Positions 43,628 through 55,489 of a stretch of DNA of 64,000 bases are shown here, piece by piece. The stretch's first letter is position 1, and each line of letters opens with the position of its first letter. The stretch covers positions 335,492,875 to 335,556,874 of the forward strand of contig JAVHZZ010000003.1 in the NCBI GenBank assembly GCA_036250195.1, in the 5' to 3' direction. The stretch is from Mixophyes australis (Eukaryota; Chordata; Amphibia; Anura; Limnodynastidae). The notes under the pieces were generated by a model. It made no database searches. It saw only the letters and a program-made list of their open reading frames with translations, and was not told where the DNA came from. A program made the translations under genes and the position numbers.

Positions 43628-44953
43628 AAAATGTTAAATTAAAGTAAATTTGCTTATCATAATATTTATTGTTGTTTTACATATAGTTTGTTCTACTCAG
43701 GTTTACTCTTGTATAACTGTTCCAGCAATGCCAAAACATAAAAAGACAAAACACCCTTCCCATATGTATAGATTTGGATAAATCCTTCACAGAATTATTT
43801 CCCTACTAAACTAAGTAGAAGTGATCTTAATGACAAAAATCTTATCTGGACTTTTCCTGGAATTATTAACTCTTTGCTCTGCTCACTAAAGAAAAAAGAA
43901 AATCAGGATTTATAGCCAGTGTGGCAAATGATAAGGAATTAGCCTTCGGGCAAATCTGGCAATAATGTGCCCAAATCTGAAATGAATCCTGTATTTGGTT
44001 TATTCATAGTTAAATGATATTATACCTGCTGAAAAAAAAGGGTTTGTGCTGCTAACAATTGATATGTTTTAAGACTGATAAGCAGGGCCGTTCCAGCCCT
44101 TAGTTAAGGTGATACCTTGGCCTCAGACAGCACAATCCCCGATATGGCAAAGAAAGTTCTCACTTTGTCTCCTTAATACCATTCAGGCTAACTGTTACTC
44201 TTCTGCCACCTCCATACCTCTTCTAACACGCTCTCACATAGTGATGCAGGAGGAAGCACATGGTGATATTTGTCACTGTGATCTTTTGTGCTTCCTCCTG
44301 CAGTCACTATTTAAAGAGCACTGTCGCTGACAGCTAGAACAAAGTCAGACAGAGGATAGAGAGGAGGTAACCTGTCTTCTCCTTACTTCTTCTACTCCCC
44401 TTGTTGGCTACTGCGCCCCTCACCTAGTCACTGTGCTCTTACTCTTGCTATTGTTGTTGAGGGCATGATGCAGTCAGTAAGGTTGAGTGGCAGGGTATGC
44501 AACCTTCATTTTGGATTTAATTTGTTTATTTGCTGTTTGAAAGTGATTGCAGACTGGATAATTATTTTTCCTCACATTACATTACATTAAAATAGACGAA
44601 ATGTGCTTAAATTACAGTTTTCTATTGTGATCTGCTAATATTTTCTACACAGTTGTCCCTAGCATACAACCTTATAGGCAAGCAACTATCCTTATCAAAA
44701 GTAAAAACAAAGATTTCTATTCAGATACCTCATAAGAATAGTTTATAACCATTTCCTAAGTATGAGATTGCTTGGCTGCTTCAACCTGACTATGAGGGCA
44801 CCCGGCATTGGTTAAAGCAACATCAGTGTTTGGATGTTATTTAAACAAATTATATATAATTTATTGAAATAAGATCCAAGCACTGGTTTAAACTAACATT
44901 GTACATGCAACACTATTAACATATACAAGTTTAAACTAACATTATATACATTA
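43628..44953. other. No recognisable gene
   Basis: AT-rich. CAGGGCCGTTCCAGCCC at about 44083 resembles a hAT-type left end without a matching right end. The open frame at 44109-44330 has no domain. Confidence 0.4.
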
Positions 44954-45020
44954 CAATATATATATATATCCATATATATATCTGTATCTATATATATATA
45001 TATCTATATATCTATATATC

Positions 45021-45066
<46 letters not shown>

Positions 45067-45071
45067 TATCT
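44954..45071. repeat. (TA)n/(TATC)n microsatellite
   Basis: TA dinucleotides with interspersed TATC units. It continues after the LTR at 45570-45602, so the LTR interrupts it. Confidence 0.93.
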
Positions 45072-45566
45072 TGTGGCAAGAGCCCGCTACTGCAGAAGCA
45101 CACGCGTATAACTTCTTCCTTTTTATGGTTCCTTATTGTCAGGATGATAATAATGTTTTGACACCGTATACTTGCACAGCAATTATGGAGACCCTCAACG
45201 CTTACTATACATAGTCCAGCTCTCTGTCCAGATCAGCCAGCTATCCCAGCGTTGATCTCCCTGAACAATGAAACAAGCAGGGTTTTATACCTGACACTCC
45301 TCCCACTGGCCTAGCTTGATGGACAGGTGACACACCCACCTTCTCTTTAAAAGGAAACGCCCATCCCTGGCTCTGTTTAGACTATCAGACCCACCCTGTC
45401 TGTTTGCTGAGAGGAAGCAGCTTTTAAATCATGTAAGTAAACCAATTGTAAACTACACATATGTTTTTACCTGGTTTAATCTCCACCTAGGTACATAACT
45501 GTGCCAATGTTTTACTCTACTTCCCTGCTTTCTCTGCATATTGCCAGCTAAATGCCTCCTTTTGTT

Positions 45567-45569
<3 letters not shown>
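45072..45569 (-). mobile_element. Solo LTR (498 bp) inside a TA microsatellite
   Basis: Plus-strand ends TGTGGCAAG and TTGTTACA. On the minus strand it begins TGTAACAAAAGGAGG and ends CTTGCCACA (TG...CA). It carries a TATA box in GGTATAAAACCCTG (about 45287-45274) and then an A-rich poly(A)-signal-like ACAATAAGGAACC (about 45142) before the end. U3-R-U5 order is thus present. The target duplication cannot be recognised in the TA repeat. No internal retroviral region is attached. Confidence 0.7.
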
Positions 45570-45602
<33 letters not shown>

Positions 45603-45606
<4 letters not shown>

Positions 45607-46481
45607 ATGTTAGTTAAATCCTGCATATGTTAATCATACATGTATAATATATGCATAGTTTATTTGTACATTTCAGGATACTAGAGACCCATTGTCAGTT
45701 TCAAATGGACATTAGGAGTGGACCCCAATTACTGAGTCATCTAAGGGCTCAGAGTACATGTAAAGACCCCAAAGCTTTCTTGAACAAGTGCAGGAAAGAA
45801 CTTGCATCACTGTAGAAAGTGGGAATGACCTTCAAGTGTGTCCTGTGTCTACCTTTTGTAGCTCATTTAAATATTTTGCATAATGAAACTGTGTTTTTTA
45901 CATTTAGATTAAACTGCAAGTAGGACAGTATTCTAACAAGGCAATGGTGTAGCTATAATGGGTTTCGTTGGTTGCAGTTAGAACCAGAAACATGGGGCCC
46001 AACTGCAACCGTGTATTCACCATCTGACTTCCTGTGGCAGTGGAGATGACAAGTATACTTGTCACTACCTCTACAGTCGCACATTACAATCCTATACAAG
46101 GGCCGATCCCCACTACCTTAAGTCCAAGTACCCCACTGGACAGAGGCTTGGTAGTGCAGTGCCTCCTCTTATGCCTGAAAATTGGTCGAATCAGAGCTTC
46201 TGTGATCAGTAAGACACTCACAGGGCTATGAGCATCTTTGGGATGACAGAGACACTCATAACTCTGCAAAAGCCCAAAATTCATTCATGTGGAGGTTCTG
46301 AGTGAAAGGGGAGGCGAGCTGAAAAAATGGTAAGTGGGTTAGGGGGAGCTCTCTGCATTCACTGGAGTATCTTTTGTGCAAAGCAGGGACTATCCCTTAT
46401 TGAAAACCATGTGTTTCTCTGTGTACAAAGGGGTTATATCTGTAAATGGAGACCTTTATGTACAAACAAAGACATATCTGT
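45603..46481. other. No recognisable feature
   Basis: Unassigned sequence before the hAT element. The overlapping frames at 46034-46284 have no domain. Confidence 0.4.
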
Positions 46482-46499
46482 GTGCTAAATAGAGATGGG

Positions 46500-46640
46500 C
46501 GGGCTCGGTTCCCAGAGAACCGAACCCACCCGAACTTTGCCTATCCGAGTACCGAGCCGAGCAGGCTCGGTACTCTCCCGCCCGCTCGGATTCCAAATCG
46601 AGGCCGAACGTCATCGTGACGTCGTCGGATCTCGGGGCTC
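46500..46640. repeat. Subterminal CTCGGTT/GAACCGA palindromes of hAT copy 2
   Basis: Nested inverted repeats such as GGCTCGGTTC / GAGAACCGAACC and GAGTACCGAGCC / GGCTCGGTACTC occupy the left subterminal region. Subterminal repeated motifs are typical transposase-binding sites in hAT elements; this role is inferred here. Confidence 0.75.
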
Positions 46641-46849
46641 GGTTCTCGCGATACTTGAAAATTATAAATACACAGCAATCCATCGCCATTTGACAGAGGG
46701 AGAGAGCAGGGTGTAGTCACAGGCTGATTAGAGCAGGGACAGAGAATACAATTCTGATAATTCTGATAACAATTCTGATTACAATTCTGATTACAATTCT
46801 GATAACAATTGATAGAGAAGAGAGGAGGATAGAGGAGTCTTTTTTTTTT

Positions 46850-47165
46850 TCAATATTTGGCACTACAAGTGCTTTCGGGTGTCCCCCATTCTTTTGCATT
46901 AATATTTCTGGCTGTCAAAAGTACTATTTTTCAGCAGACGAAAATATATTATTTAGCACTCCCAAGTGCTTTTGGGGTGTCCCCCATTCTTTTGCATTAA
47001 TATTTCTGGGTGTCAAAAGTCCTATCTGTCAGCAGACTAAAAATATAATATTTAGCAGTCCAAGTGCTTTTGGGGTGTCCACCATTCTTTTGCATTAATA
47101 TTTCTGGCTGTCAAAAGTCATATTTGTCAGCAGTATCTAAAACAATTTGTAGCACTACAAGTGCT
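46850..47165 (+). repeat. 98-bp tandem triplicate in the hAT 5' region
   Basis: CTTTTGCATTAATATTTCTG recurs at about 46890, 46989 and 47087, within units containing CAAGTGCTTT(T/C)GGGGTGTCC. It precedes the first ATG of the transposase region. Confidence 0.9.
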
Positions 47166-47176
47166 TTGGGCTCAGA

Positions 47177-50100
47177 ATGGATTCAAAGCAGTCCACATAT
47201 GAGCAGAATGAGCAACCAGGTTCTGTCACCAGTCCTGATGGTAGTTTTCCCAGTACGTCATCTGGGCAAGGCGATGTCAAACTACACAGTCTTTTGAAAT
47301 CAGTCAAAAAAACACACCCCAAAATTTTTTTTGGCCTGTTGAAGCGAAAAAGAAGTGTAAGAAGGAAAAGTTAAGTGCCGATAAAAAAAAATTGCCAACA
47401 TGCCATTCTACACACGCAGTGGCAAAGAGAGAATGAGGCCTTCACCTTTCTCTATTAGTGGCAGATCCAAAAATGTTACCAAGCCTACAAGTGGTGCACA
47501 ACTACTGTTACGCATCAAAGCCGAGCTGCAAGATAACAGTAAGGCATTAGAGGATAATGTTTGCTCTGAATCACAAATGACACCAATCCCTGTGGAGAGT
47601 CCATCCAACAGTGGGATGTCTAATCGTGAGCATTCTGTTAGTGTACCCATAAAGAGTGACCCTTTCAGCAGTTCTGCTGATGTGTGCCTGAACAGCCCGA
47701 GTGTAACCGGTGATACACAAATTGAGGATGCCACTATGGAAATAGAAGAGGATGAGGGGGAGATTTGTGTAGGCGACGTGGGCGCTAATGAGGATGTTGA
47801 TGAGGATGAGGTTGTTTGTGTAAGTCCTGCACCAGTGGCAGCAGTTCTGGCACGTGACAAGAAAAAGGGCATTGTCATTCCAGGCCATAAAACTAAAAAA
47901 TCCACTTCTTATGTGTGGAATTAATTCTACCCCAATCCAGACAACAACTGTATAGCCATTTGTAGTGTATGTCAAGCCACAGTCAGTCGAGGGAGGGACC
48001 TTAACCATCTTGGAACCTCGTCTATGTTCCGCCATTTGACGAGAGTTCATGGCAAAGTGTTGGGAAAAGCTGAAAGTTCTTCCAAAAAAATTACAAGCAC
48101 CCCATCATCAGCTAGGACCCTCCGGTCACCGACATCCCGACGGCTACAAAATACACCCACCACACATCATCATCATCATCATCATCAATATCCTCAGCAG
48201 CGCTCGGAGTTAGCCCTGCATCCCACTTATTAAGGCTGGATGACTCCTGCACTATTATTGATTCCTCTGAAGAAAGCGTTAGTCCCACTGCTGCTGCTGT
48301 TGCTGCTGCTGGGGGTGAATCATCAGCCCAGAGGAAGGCCCAGAAAAAGAGCAGTCCTACATTTCAACAATTAACTGTGAAACAATCATTTGCTAGGGGA
48401 AGCAAATAGGACAGCAGTCACCCAATCGCCAAGCGAATTACAGACGCCATGGCTGCCATGTTAGTGTTAGATCTGCGTCCAATATCCACAATAAACACAG
48501 CTGGTTTTTCACAGTTAATTGAGGTTTTGTGTCCGCGTTGCAGAATTCCATCGCGACACCATTTTTCCCGTAAAGCTATTCCGTAACTATACCAAAAAGT
48601 GTGTACAAATGTAGAGATTGCGCTGAAAAATGCCATTCTGCTCACTGTCCACTTAACCACAGATATGTGGACAAGTGGAAGTGGTCAAACCAAAGACTAT
48701 ATGACTGTGACAGCCCACTGGGTTGGTCATTCACCTTCACCAGCAGGAACAGAAGCAGCATGTACACCACTACGTAACATTTGTCACAGGCAGGCCACTC
48801 TTTGTATCACTGGATTCACTAACAGGCATACAGCTGACAATTTGATACGTAAACTAAGAGATGTGATTGATACATGGCTTATACCACTTGGACTCTCCCC
48901 AGGATATGTCATTTCTGATAACGCCAACAATATAGTGCGAGCATTACAGCTGGGTGATTTCCAGCACATTCCCTGTTTTGCTCACACCATCAACTTGGTG
49001 GTGCAGAGCTTCCTACGAAATAACCGTGAGGTGCAGGAGATGCTTTCGGTGGCCCGTAAGATTTCAGGCCATTTCAGGCATTCGGCCACAGCATGTAGGA
49101 GATTGCAGCAGCTCCAAGAGCAGTTTAACTTGCCCTGCCACCAACTTAAGCAGGAGGTGGTAACTAGGTGGATTTCCACCCTGTACATGCTGCAGAGGAT
49201 GGAGGAGCAGCGCAAAGCCATCCAAGCGTATTGCACAAGCTATGACATTGGGAAAGGAGGGGGCATGTATTTCACTCTTGCACAGTGGGGAATCTTTTCA
49301 GTCCTGTACAAGGTGCTGAAACCATTTGAAGTTGTGACGTGTGAAGTGAGTGCAGATTCTGCTAGTTTGATCCAAGTCATTCCTTTAATTAGACTATTGG
49401 AAAAGCAGCTTGAGAAACTGAAGGAGGAGATGAAATCAAGCAATTCCGCAAAGTATGTTGTCCTTGTCGATCAAGTACTTCATTCGCTTCACAATGATCC
49501 TCGAGTTATTAAGATCTTGAACTCGGATCAGTACGTTTTGGCCACTGTGCTTGATCCAAGGTTTAAGACCTACATTGAGTCTTTGCTTCAAAATGAATGA
49601 GATGTGAACTTTTGCAAGAAGCTATTGCTCAGCAAGTTGGCCGCTGAACTGGGCCTCGGCTTGACGACATGTTCTTCACTTTCTCAAGCTGCTGCTGCTC
49701 GTAAAAAATTAAATTTCCCAAAAAGAAGGAGGGAAGACACAGGGGGCAGACCAGAACAATTTAACATCTGGGCTGGTTTGAAGGATATTATCAAAAAAAT
49801 TTGTCACCATGCCCATAACTTCATCCAATATGAGTATTAACATGCAAAGGATGGTGGAGGATTATTTTCAAGAGGTAATTGATATGGAAATGTCAGACAG
49901 TCCCTTTCCTTACTGGGAGGAAACCTAAGCTGCCCACCCTCCAGTGTGTACTCTGAACGAGTGTTCAGCACAGCCGGGAACTTAGTCAGTGATCGCCGTA
50001 GAAGGTTACTTCCCAAAAATGTGGAGAAAATGATGTTTATAAAAATGAACTACATCTTCCACGAGGAAGGCCTTCACCATCAAAGACATCCAAGCACTGA

Positions 50101-50227
50101 CTGTTCTCTAATGGCGGATTCAAGCGGCGATGAATTGATAGTCTGTGATGATGACGTACACACTGATGAGGGTGAGGATGAAGCTCCAGATGATGATAAT
50201 AACATCTTTTTAAAACTTTCTATTTAA
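47177..50227 (+). pseudogene. hAT transposase with BED zinc finger, broken (copy 2)
   Basis: The N-terminal part starts at ATG 47177 or 47400 and includes an acidic stretch (MEIEEDEGEICVGD). A BED finger follows, STSYVW at about 47905-47922 then CSVCQATV and FRHLTRVH (C-x2-C...H-x4-H) at about 47955-48055, interrupted by a TAA at 47922-47924. A spacer with a CAT/His run follows, and then the catalytic core from 48599: DMWTSGSG (Asp22 of that frame), VISDN (Asp107) and CFAHTINL (Cys126/His129). It is cut by a TGA at 49598-49600, where copy 1 has CGA. A shift near 49790 and a deletion of about 45 bp at 49925 follow. The C-terminal YSERVFSTAGN and RRRRLLPKNVEK (49946-50030) is open. It is dead through at least four lesions, most of them different from those in copy 1. 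Confidence 0.93.
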
Positions 50228-50872
50228 GTCTAGGGTGCAATCTATCCCCAAAGAGGAAAGGGACTTGGGGCATTTCCATATCACGAACCGTCTTGAAAGG
50301 CTGCTGTTTTGGCAATTTCTCATTATGGATAGGGTGTCATACACAGACTGCCCCCAAACTGCCTTTGTCCATTTCAATTAATATTGTACAGTCTATAACG
50401 GCTGAATTTTTTTGTATTTTCTACGAGTGGAGGGGGGCCTAGAGAGACAGAAACCAAACTGCTTTTGTCCATTTCTTTACATATTTATCTATAAGTGTAG
50501 GGTGTAATATACACCCAAAGACGATGGCTGCATTGCCAATATGCATAGATGGAGAGGAAGACAATCTGGTTTGTGTGTAGAATTAATGAAGGCCTACCTA
50601 CCAGGAATTAAACTGTTTTTTTGATAATTTATTAGCTTTACAATTACCTTACTTATCCAAGAAACAGGTGGAGCACTAAATTTGGTTATTTTATGCACAA
50701 AAACATTGATTTTCCAACAAAATAGCAGAACAAAACCAAACAAAACCAAAACCAAAACCAAAACACGCAATGGCGGTTTTGCAAAACCAAAACCAAAACA
50801 CAACGGTAATCCAGATCCAAAACCAAAACCAAAACCAAAACACGGGGGTCAGTGAGCATCTCTAGTGCTAAA

Positions 50873-51106
50873 GGAGTGTTTGTGCAGTGGGGTATTTATG
50901 TACATGTAATAGGGGAATCTCTGCGCAATATACAGAATCTTTCATTGCCAGTACATATTCCTCATCCATCCTCATAATCTCCCTACGTGACATGTGTGAT
51001 TGGATTATATAGCATACTAAGCACTTTTACCTTTGCATTCTGGCTGGACCAATATACAATATGTAGCACTTAACCTCATGTATCAGACTCCCATTGTCCC
51101 ATAGAT
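50873..51106. other. No recognisable feature
   Basis: Short unassigned flank of the hAT insertion. Confidence 0.4.
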
Positions 51107-51250
51107 TGTACGCTTGTGAGCAGGGCCCTCTTATCTCTCGGTCTGTCTGCATTACCCAGTATTGTTATATTACTGTGTTTGTTCCCAATTGTAAAGCGCA
51201 ACAGAACTTGCTTGCACTATATAAATAAATGATGATGATGATGATAATAT
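51107..51250 (+). mobile_element. LINE/SINE 3'-end fragment with (GAT)n tail
   Basis: AGATTGTACGCTTGTGAGCAGGGCCCTCTTA, then TTACCCAGTATTG, CCCAATTGTAAAGCGC, CACTATATAAATAAATGATG and a GAT tail. Same module as 5470-5605. No coding sequence. Confidence 0.8.
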
Positions 51251-51382
51251 TATTGCTTCAGACTGTGGCTGCATTATACACTGGCCAATGGAGGGAGTGC
51301 AGGAGGGTTATATGAAGGCCACTAGGCTCCTCACAGAGCAAAGCTTCAATCCATCTGTCATCCAGAGCAAACATTTGCCTCT

Positions 51383-51775
51383 TTTTATTATTAATTTTTA
51401 TTTATAGGGCGCCACAAGGTGCCCGTAGCGCCGTACAGGGACAGACGAATTACAATACAAGGTGAGACAGCACAGTACAGAAAACATTAAGCACAGTAAC
51501 TCAGTTAGCTCAATGCACAGCTAGAGAGGACGGGGAAGGGGGAGGGAGGATCCGCAAACGACAGGGCCCAAGAAGGAGGGCGCGGAAGAGGGGGAGACCC
51601 CCAGAGGGGGGAGGAGGGAGCGAGAGGGGACGGGGTGGGGGGGGGGGGGGGTGAAGGGCCCTTGAGGAGGAGGGCTAAGTAGCCGGAGAGCAGAGTTAGA
51701 AGTGGTGGAAACAGGTGGAGCGATGGCCCTGCTCAGAGGAGCGTACAATCTAAGGGGAGGGGTGGACAGACAAGA
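51383..51775 (-). mobile_element. CR1/L2-type LINE 3' fragment
   Basis: Minus-strand sequence starting TTAGATTGTACGCTCC (about 51757) and ending CGCCCTATAAATAAAAATTAATAATA (51383). Near-colinear with 36838-37257. Contains a G-run at 51633-51650 (plus strand). It is only the 3' UTR and tail. Confidence 0.85.
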
Positions 51776-52720
51776 AACTCGCGAAACCTGATCCAGGTAG
51801 GCACAAAGCAGCTGTATTATATCATAAGAGTGAAAAGACAGCTACAGAGCACAAAGGTGCCGCACTGGCACTCTCATACCTTGTACCTCATGCCTCACAT
51901 ATATTAAAACTTTGTCACACAATTGTTGATATATTTTGCTTAAGGACTGGTAATGTAACTTCACCATAAATACACTCTGTGATTAGAATATTGACGAAGA
52001 ATAACATGTATTTATAAAACACATTTATGGATCAATCTCTCTTGGTAATATGTTCACTTTGAAAACAAAAAGTAAAAATAAACATATTTTTTAGATAGCC
52101 TGTTTGGATGGGATATCTTGTTCTTCAGCAGGCTTGCTCTATTACCCCGCATTGTATTACATCACACCCATCTCAATTCCATACATACATAACTCATGCA
52201 ATTACAGTGTTAAGAAAACAGAAACCACATGTCATTGTAAGAATTCCAAAGCTATTGAGCTAATAGTGGTGAATGTTACATTATCTTGTGTTTGTTACAG
52301 AAATACCCTGATGTGAATATTCTATCATTACTTGTAAAACCCACAGATTACGTTTCTATTTACACTCACAGGAGAAAGAGAAAGACGTTGATGATAGTGG
52401 AGGATATGCTGTTATTTCTTGATTTACATGTACTGTAGAATCGTACATCACATGGAATGAAAATGAAAAAGTGAAACCAACTTACATGCGATTGGACATC
52501 TACCCATACAGTATATGTGAATGGTATACATGGATATACTATTTTGAAATCAGTTAAATTAATCAATTGCAAGTTTTGTTAATCGGGAGCTGCCAAGTTG
52601 AACTGTCTACAAATGGATAAAGTAGTACTGTGTTGTGAGAGTAAAGTAACCAAAATACTGCCAGCAGGATCGTTAATAATTTGGTTAAAGACAGTGACTT
52701 GACATGTGGCAGAGATTTAT
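51776..52720. other. No recognisable feature
   Basis: AT-rich. Open frames at 52104-52316 and 52366-52572 have no recognisable domain. Confidence 0.4.
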
Positions 52721-52895
52721 GGGTAGATTTACTAAATCGTGCTGAAAGGAAAAGTGGAAATGCTGCCGTTAGCAACCAATCAGATACTAGCTGCCATTTC
52801 CTAGAGTGTACTAGATAAATGACAGCTAGAATCTGATTGGATGCGATAGGCAACATCTCCATTTTTCCATATTGGAGGCTATAGTAATTCTACCC
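52721..52895. mobile_element. Palindromic MITE (GGGTAGATTTACTAAA type)
   Basis: The whole 175 bp folds: GGGTAGATTTACTAAAT...GTTAGCAACCAATCAGAT...TAGCTGCCATTT pairs with AAATGACAGCTAGAATCTGATTGGATGC...TAGTAATTCTACCC. A half copy lies at 53970-54050. Confidence 0.88.
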
Positions 52896-53969
52896 TTTTC
52901 ACTTTAAAAGGGCAGCATGCAGTTAGCAATATCACAATTATTCCTGACATTCAGAAAGAGGCACTAGAGCTCCGTTCATTACCTCCCGCAACAATTTATT
53001 AGTCATTGTTCACTTTTAATTACTTAAAGAATTGAAGCAAGGAACAATTGTAATAAATAGTATTTCTGTTTTAGTTAAATAATAATTCAACCGTGTATAA
53101 GGTTTGTTTATTCTTAATTTGACCACAACAACAGTTTTACAATTTTATCCACGAATGTTTCTCCCATTTTAGTATGATTGCATGAGTTAATGTTTTGGCA
53201 GTTTCTTGAATGTTACAGGATTTTACTACAGATTAGATGTTTGGACAGTTCTGAATCAAAGATGACATTTAGGCAGCAATTTATTTTGGGTATAATTTGT
53301 TGTTGTATTGTCAACAGAAATAGAGATGTCAGTATAGTAAATTCTGTTGACTAGTGGAAAGATTATTAGATCCATTTTTGAAAGTTTGAGTTTGAGGTGG
53401 CAGAAAGAAATTTATTGACACGGACCAACACAGGAGGTTCAAAGATGGTAGAGAATAAATAAATGTTGGTGTCATACAATAGAGATAAGGAGAGAGCTGG
53501 CTTAGATAAATGTAAGCAAGATATAGAAGAGCAGAGGGTCTAGGACAGAGGTGTGGTACTCAACTTTTAAGCCTGGGAAGTGCTTGAGTTCAGCAGCCAA
53601 CATCACCAATTATACAAGCAGCATTATGTAGGCAGTGAATGCTGGACTAGACCTCCAAAGCAGCATTGAAACTATCCCACTCTTGTGTGTTGTCCCATTT
53701 GCTAAGCTCACATTGAGCTCTCCGTGGCATAGTGACCATAACAGCCAGCCGACCGCTCAGCCAGTGCTTCTCATTCACAAATTGGGAGGTTAGAGTAATG
53801 ATGCATCCATAGGTCTTTGTTGTAGCAGATAGAGACAGGCTCCATCTATGGGGATGTGTTCCATGTCCCATGGCAACTAAAAATTAAACAAAAGCTGCCA
53901 TAGGAAAATAAGACTTCTAACAGCTGTAAGCTGCATTACAAAATGTTAGTACTCATCTACAGAAGTCAT
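52896..53969. other. No recognisable feature
   Basis: Unassigned sequence. The minus-strand frame 53647-53871 was examined and has no recognisable domain. Confidence 0.4.
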
Positions 53970-54052
53970 AATTCTTTCAGCTAGAATTTGATTGGTTGCT
54001 ATAGGCAACATCTCCATTTTTTTCAAACCTGCAGTTTAGTAAATATACCCCT
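53970..54052. mobile_element. Half copy of the palindromic MITE
   Basis: CAGCTAGAATTTGATTGGTT, GCTATAGGCAACATCTCC and the terminal CAGTTTAGTAAATATACCCC match the right half of 52721-52895. The left arm is missing. Confidence 0.8.
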
Positions 54053-54697
54053 TGGTGTCTAACACAAATTATATCACTGAAGGTGCCTTAAAAGCCAGTG
54101 TAAAAACAGCACATATTTATAAATAGTGTTAGCGGTAGATCGCAGTATTTATCTATTGAGTTCTAGAGGTTGTCTTTACACTGGTTGTGAAGACAAATTT
54201 GACCCTTCTACATCAATGTTCCCATTCACTACTTTTACTTAGTAGAAAGGAGGTATACAGATGCCTATGTTGCAGGCGCTCTGTACTTCTTCTCTACTGT
54301 TGCAAGCAGGGATTGATGGATGGATGGGTGAATTACTAGATTTGTGCATGGTCTGATTAAAAAGGCAGCTGTTATTTTGATGCCCCTATATTGTGTACTT
54401 CCCATTGCATATGCATGGGAAGTACATAAGAAATTGCTTCAACATCACTGCTGCGTATTTAAATTAGAACTACAGTACTAGTAAATTGAAGAGCAGCGTA
54501 GGACTGTTGGAAGGCTCAGGGGACATGGGACATGGAAGATCACAAATTGCACTTAAGAGGTAAGCAAGAGACAATATTTATTGTTAACATAGGGAACTTA
54601 ACCCAACCCTAGATTTGAAATTTTAGCCAACATTCCTAAACTCTACACACATTTCCTTTTGTCTGTACTCAGAATCTTTGGAGCTTGTATGTGAACA
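54053..54697. other. No recognisable feature
   Basis: Unassigned sequence between a MITE half and the next repeat. Confidence 0.4.
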
Positions 54698-55480
54698 GCA
54701 GAACCGTAACTAGACATTTTAAAGTAAAAGAAAATATTAGCGCACCCCACCACCACCACCACCACCACACCTTGGTGGGAGTAGATAATGCCTCTCAACG
54801 GCAACGCACCACCAAAGGAGGTGTAGTCATAGACCTTTACAAGTGCAAGACCTTTTATCAAACATGTGCTGTACTCTCCTTACTGTTCTGCAGTTTTGAC
54901 TATCTGGGGTTGCTGCTGGTGTCTTAGGCTCAGTTGCTGCTTAGCTGGATCTTGGAATGTTGGGGCCCTGTTTGCAAAATGAACTGTTAGTATTCACCTC
55001 CTGGAAAGCTGAGCAATGGGTAAACAATCTAAGCCTCCCTCCACCCTAACCAGCTGGACATGAAATCAATATCTTTTTTTGTTTAATAAACAGACCTCCT
55101 TCCACCCAATCAGCCCCAGAATTTCATAAATAGCATTCCCATTTAATAGATGTGCTTACCCCCCACCCATACAGCCATGACATTAAATTAATAGCACCCA
55201 TGTTTAATAATGAGGCCTCCTTCCCTCTAACCAGCTGACAATAAATTGTGTTTACTTTTAATAAATAAGCCTTCCCCCCAAACAACTCCAACATTAAATT
55301 AATAGCATTCCCATTTAATATGTAAAGCTATTTCCCCTTAACATACCCCAACATTAAATTAATAGTGTTCCCATTTAATGAACAGACTCATCCCATACAC
55401 ACAGCCCTGACATTAAATTAATAACATTCACATTCAATAAAATTACTTTTCCCCAACCAGCCCCAAAATCAAAATAGCAG
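54698..55480. mobile_element. Partial element related to 16603-18742
   Basis: After CAGAACCGTAACTAGACATT (54698), CTTAGCTGGATCTTGGAATGTTGG near 54940 and a minisatellite of about 65 bp (55030-55475) parallel the order in 16990-17510. It is cut off at 55480-55498 by the tail of a LINE. The right end is not found. Confidence 0.6.
55030..55475. repeat. Degenerate minisatellite of about 65 bp
   Basis: Units contain CCCCAACATTAAATTAATAG, CATTCCCATTTAATA and CC(T/C)CCTTCCC. Same unit type as 17120-17510. Confidence 0.8.
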
Positions 55481-55489
55481 CTTACAAAA

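Larger units (their letters stand above)
46490..50864 (+). mobile_element. hAT transposon copy 2, complete ends
   Basis: A 4375-bp element starting TAGAGATGGGC and ending GAGCATCTCTA, flanked by an exact 8-bp duplication GTGCTAAA (46482-46489 and 50865-50872). The first kilobase holds GAACCGA/CTCGGTT inverted repeats, a TATA-like ATTATAAATA near 46662, short ATTCTGAT repeats and a 98-bp triplicate. A BED-finger transposase gene follows, then the AAACCAAAACC block near the 3' end. Both ends are intact but the transposase is not, so it could move only with a helper. Confidence 0.96.

Noticed and set aside
47408..48050. Long minus-strand frames opposite the hAT transposase
   Set aside because: Antisense shadows of the transposase N-terminal region with no domain of their own.
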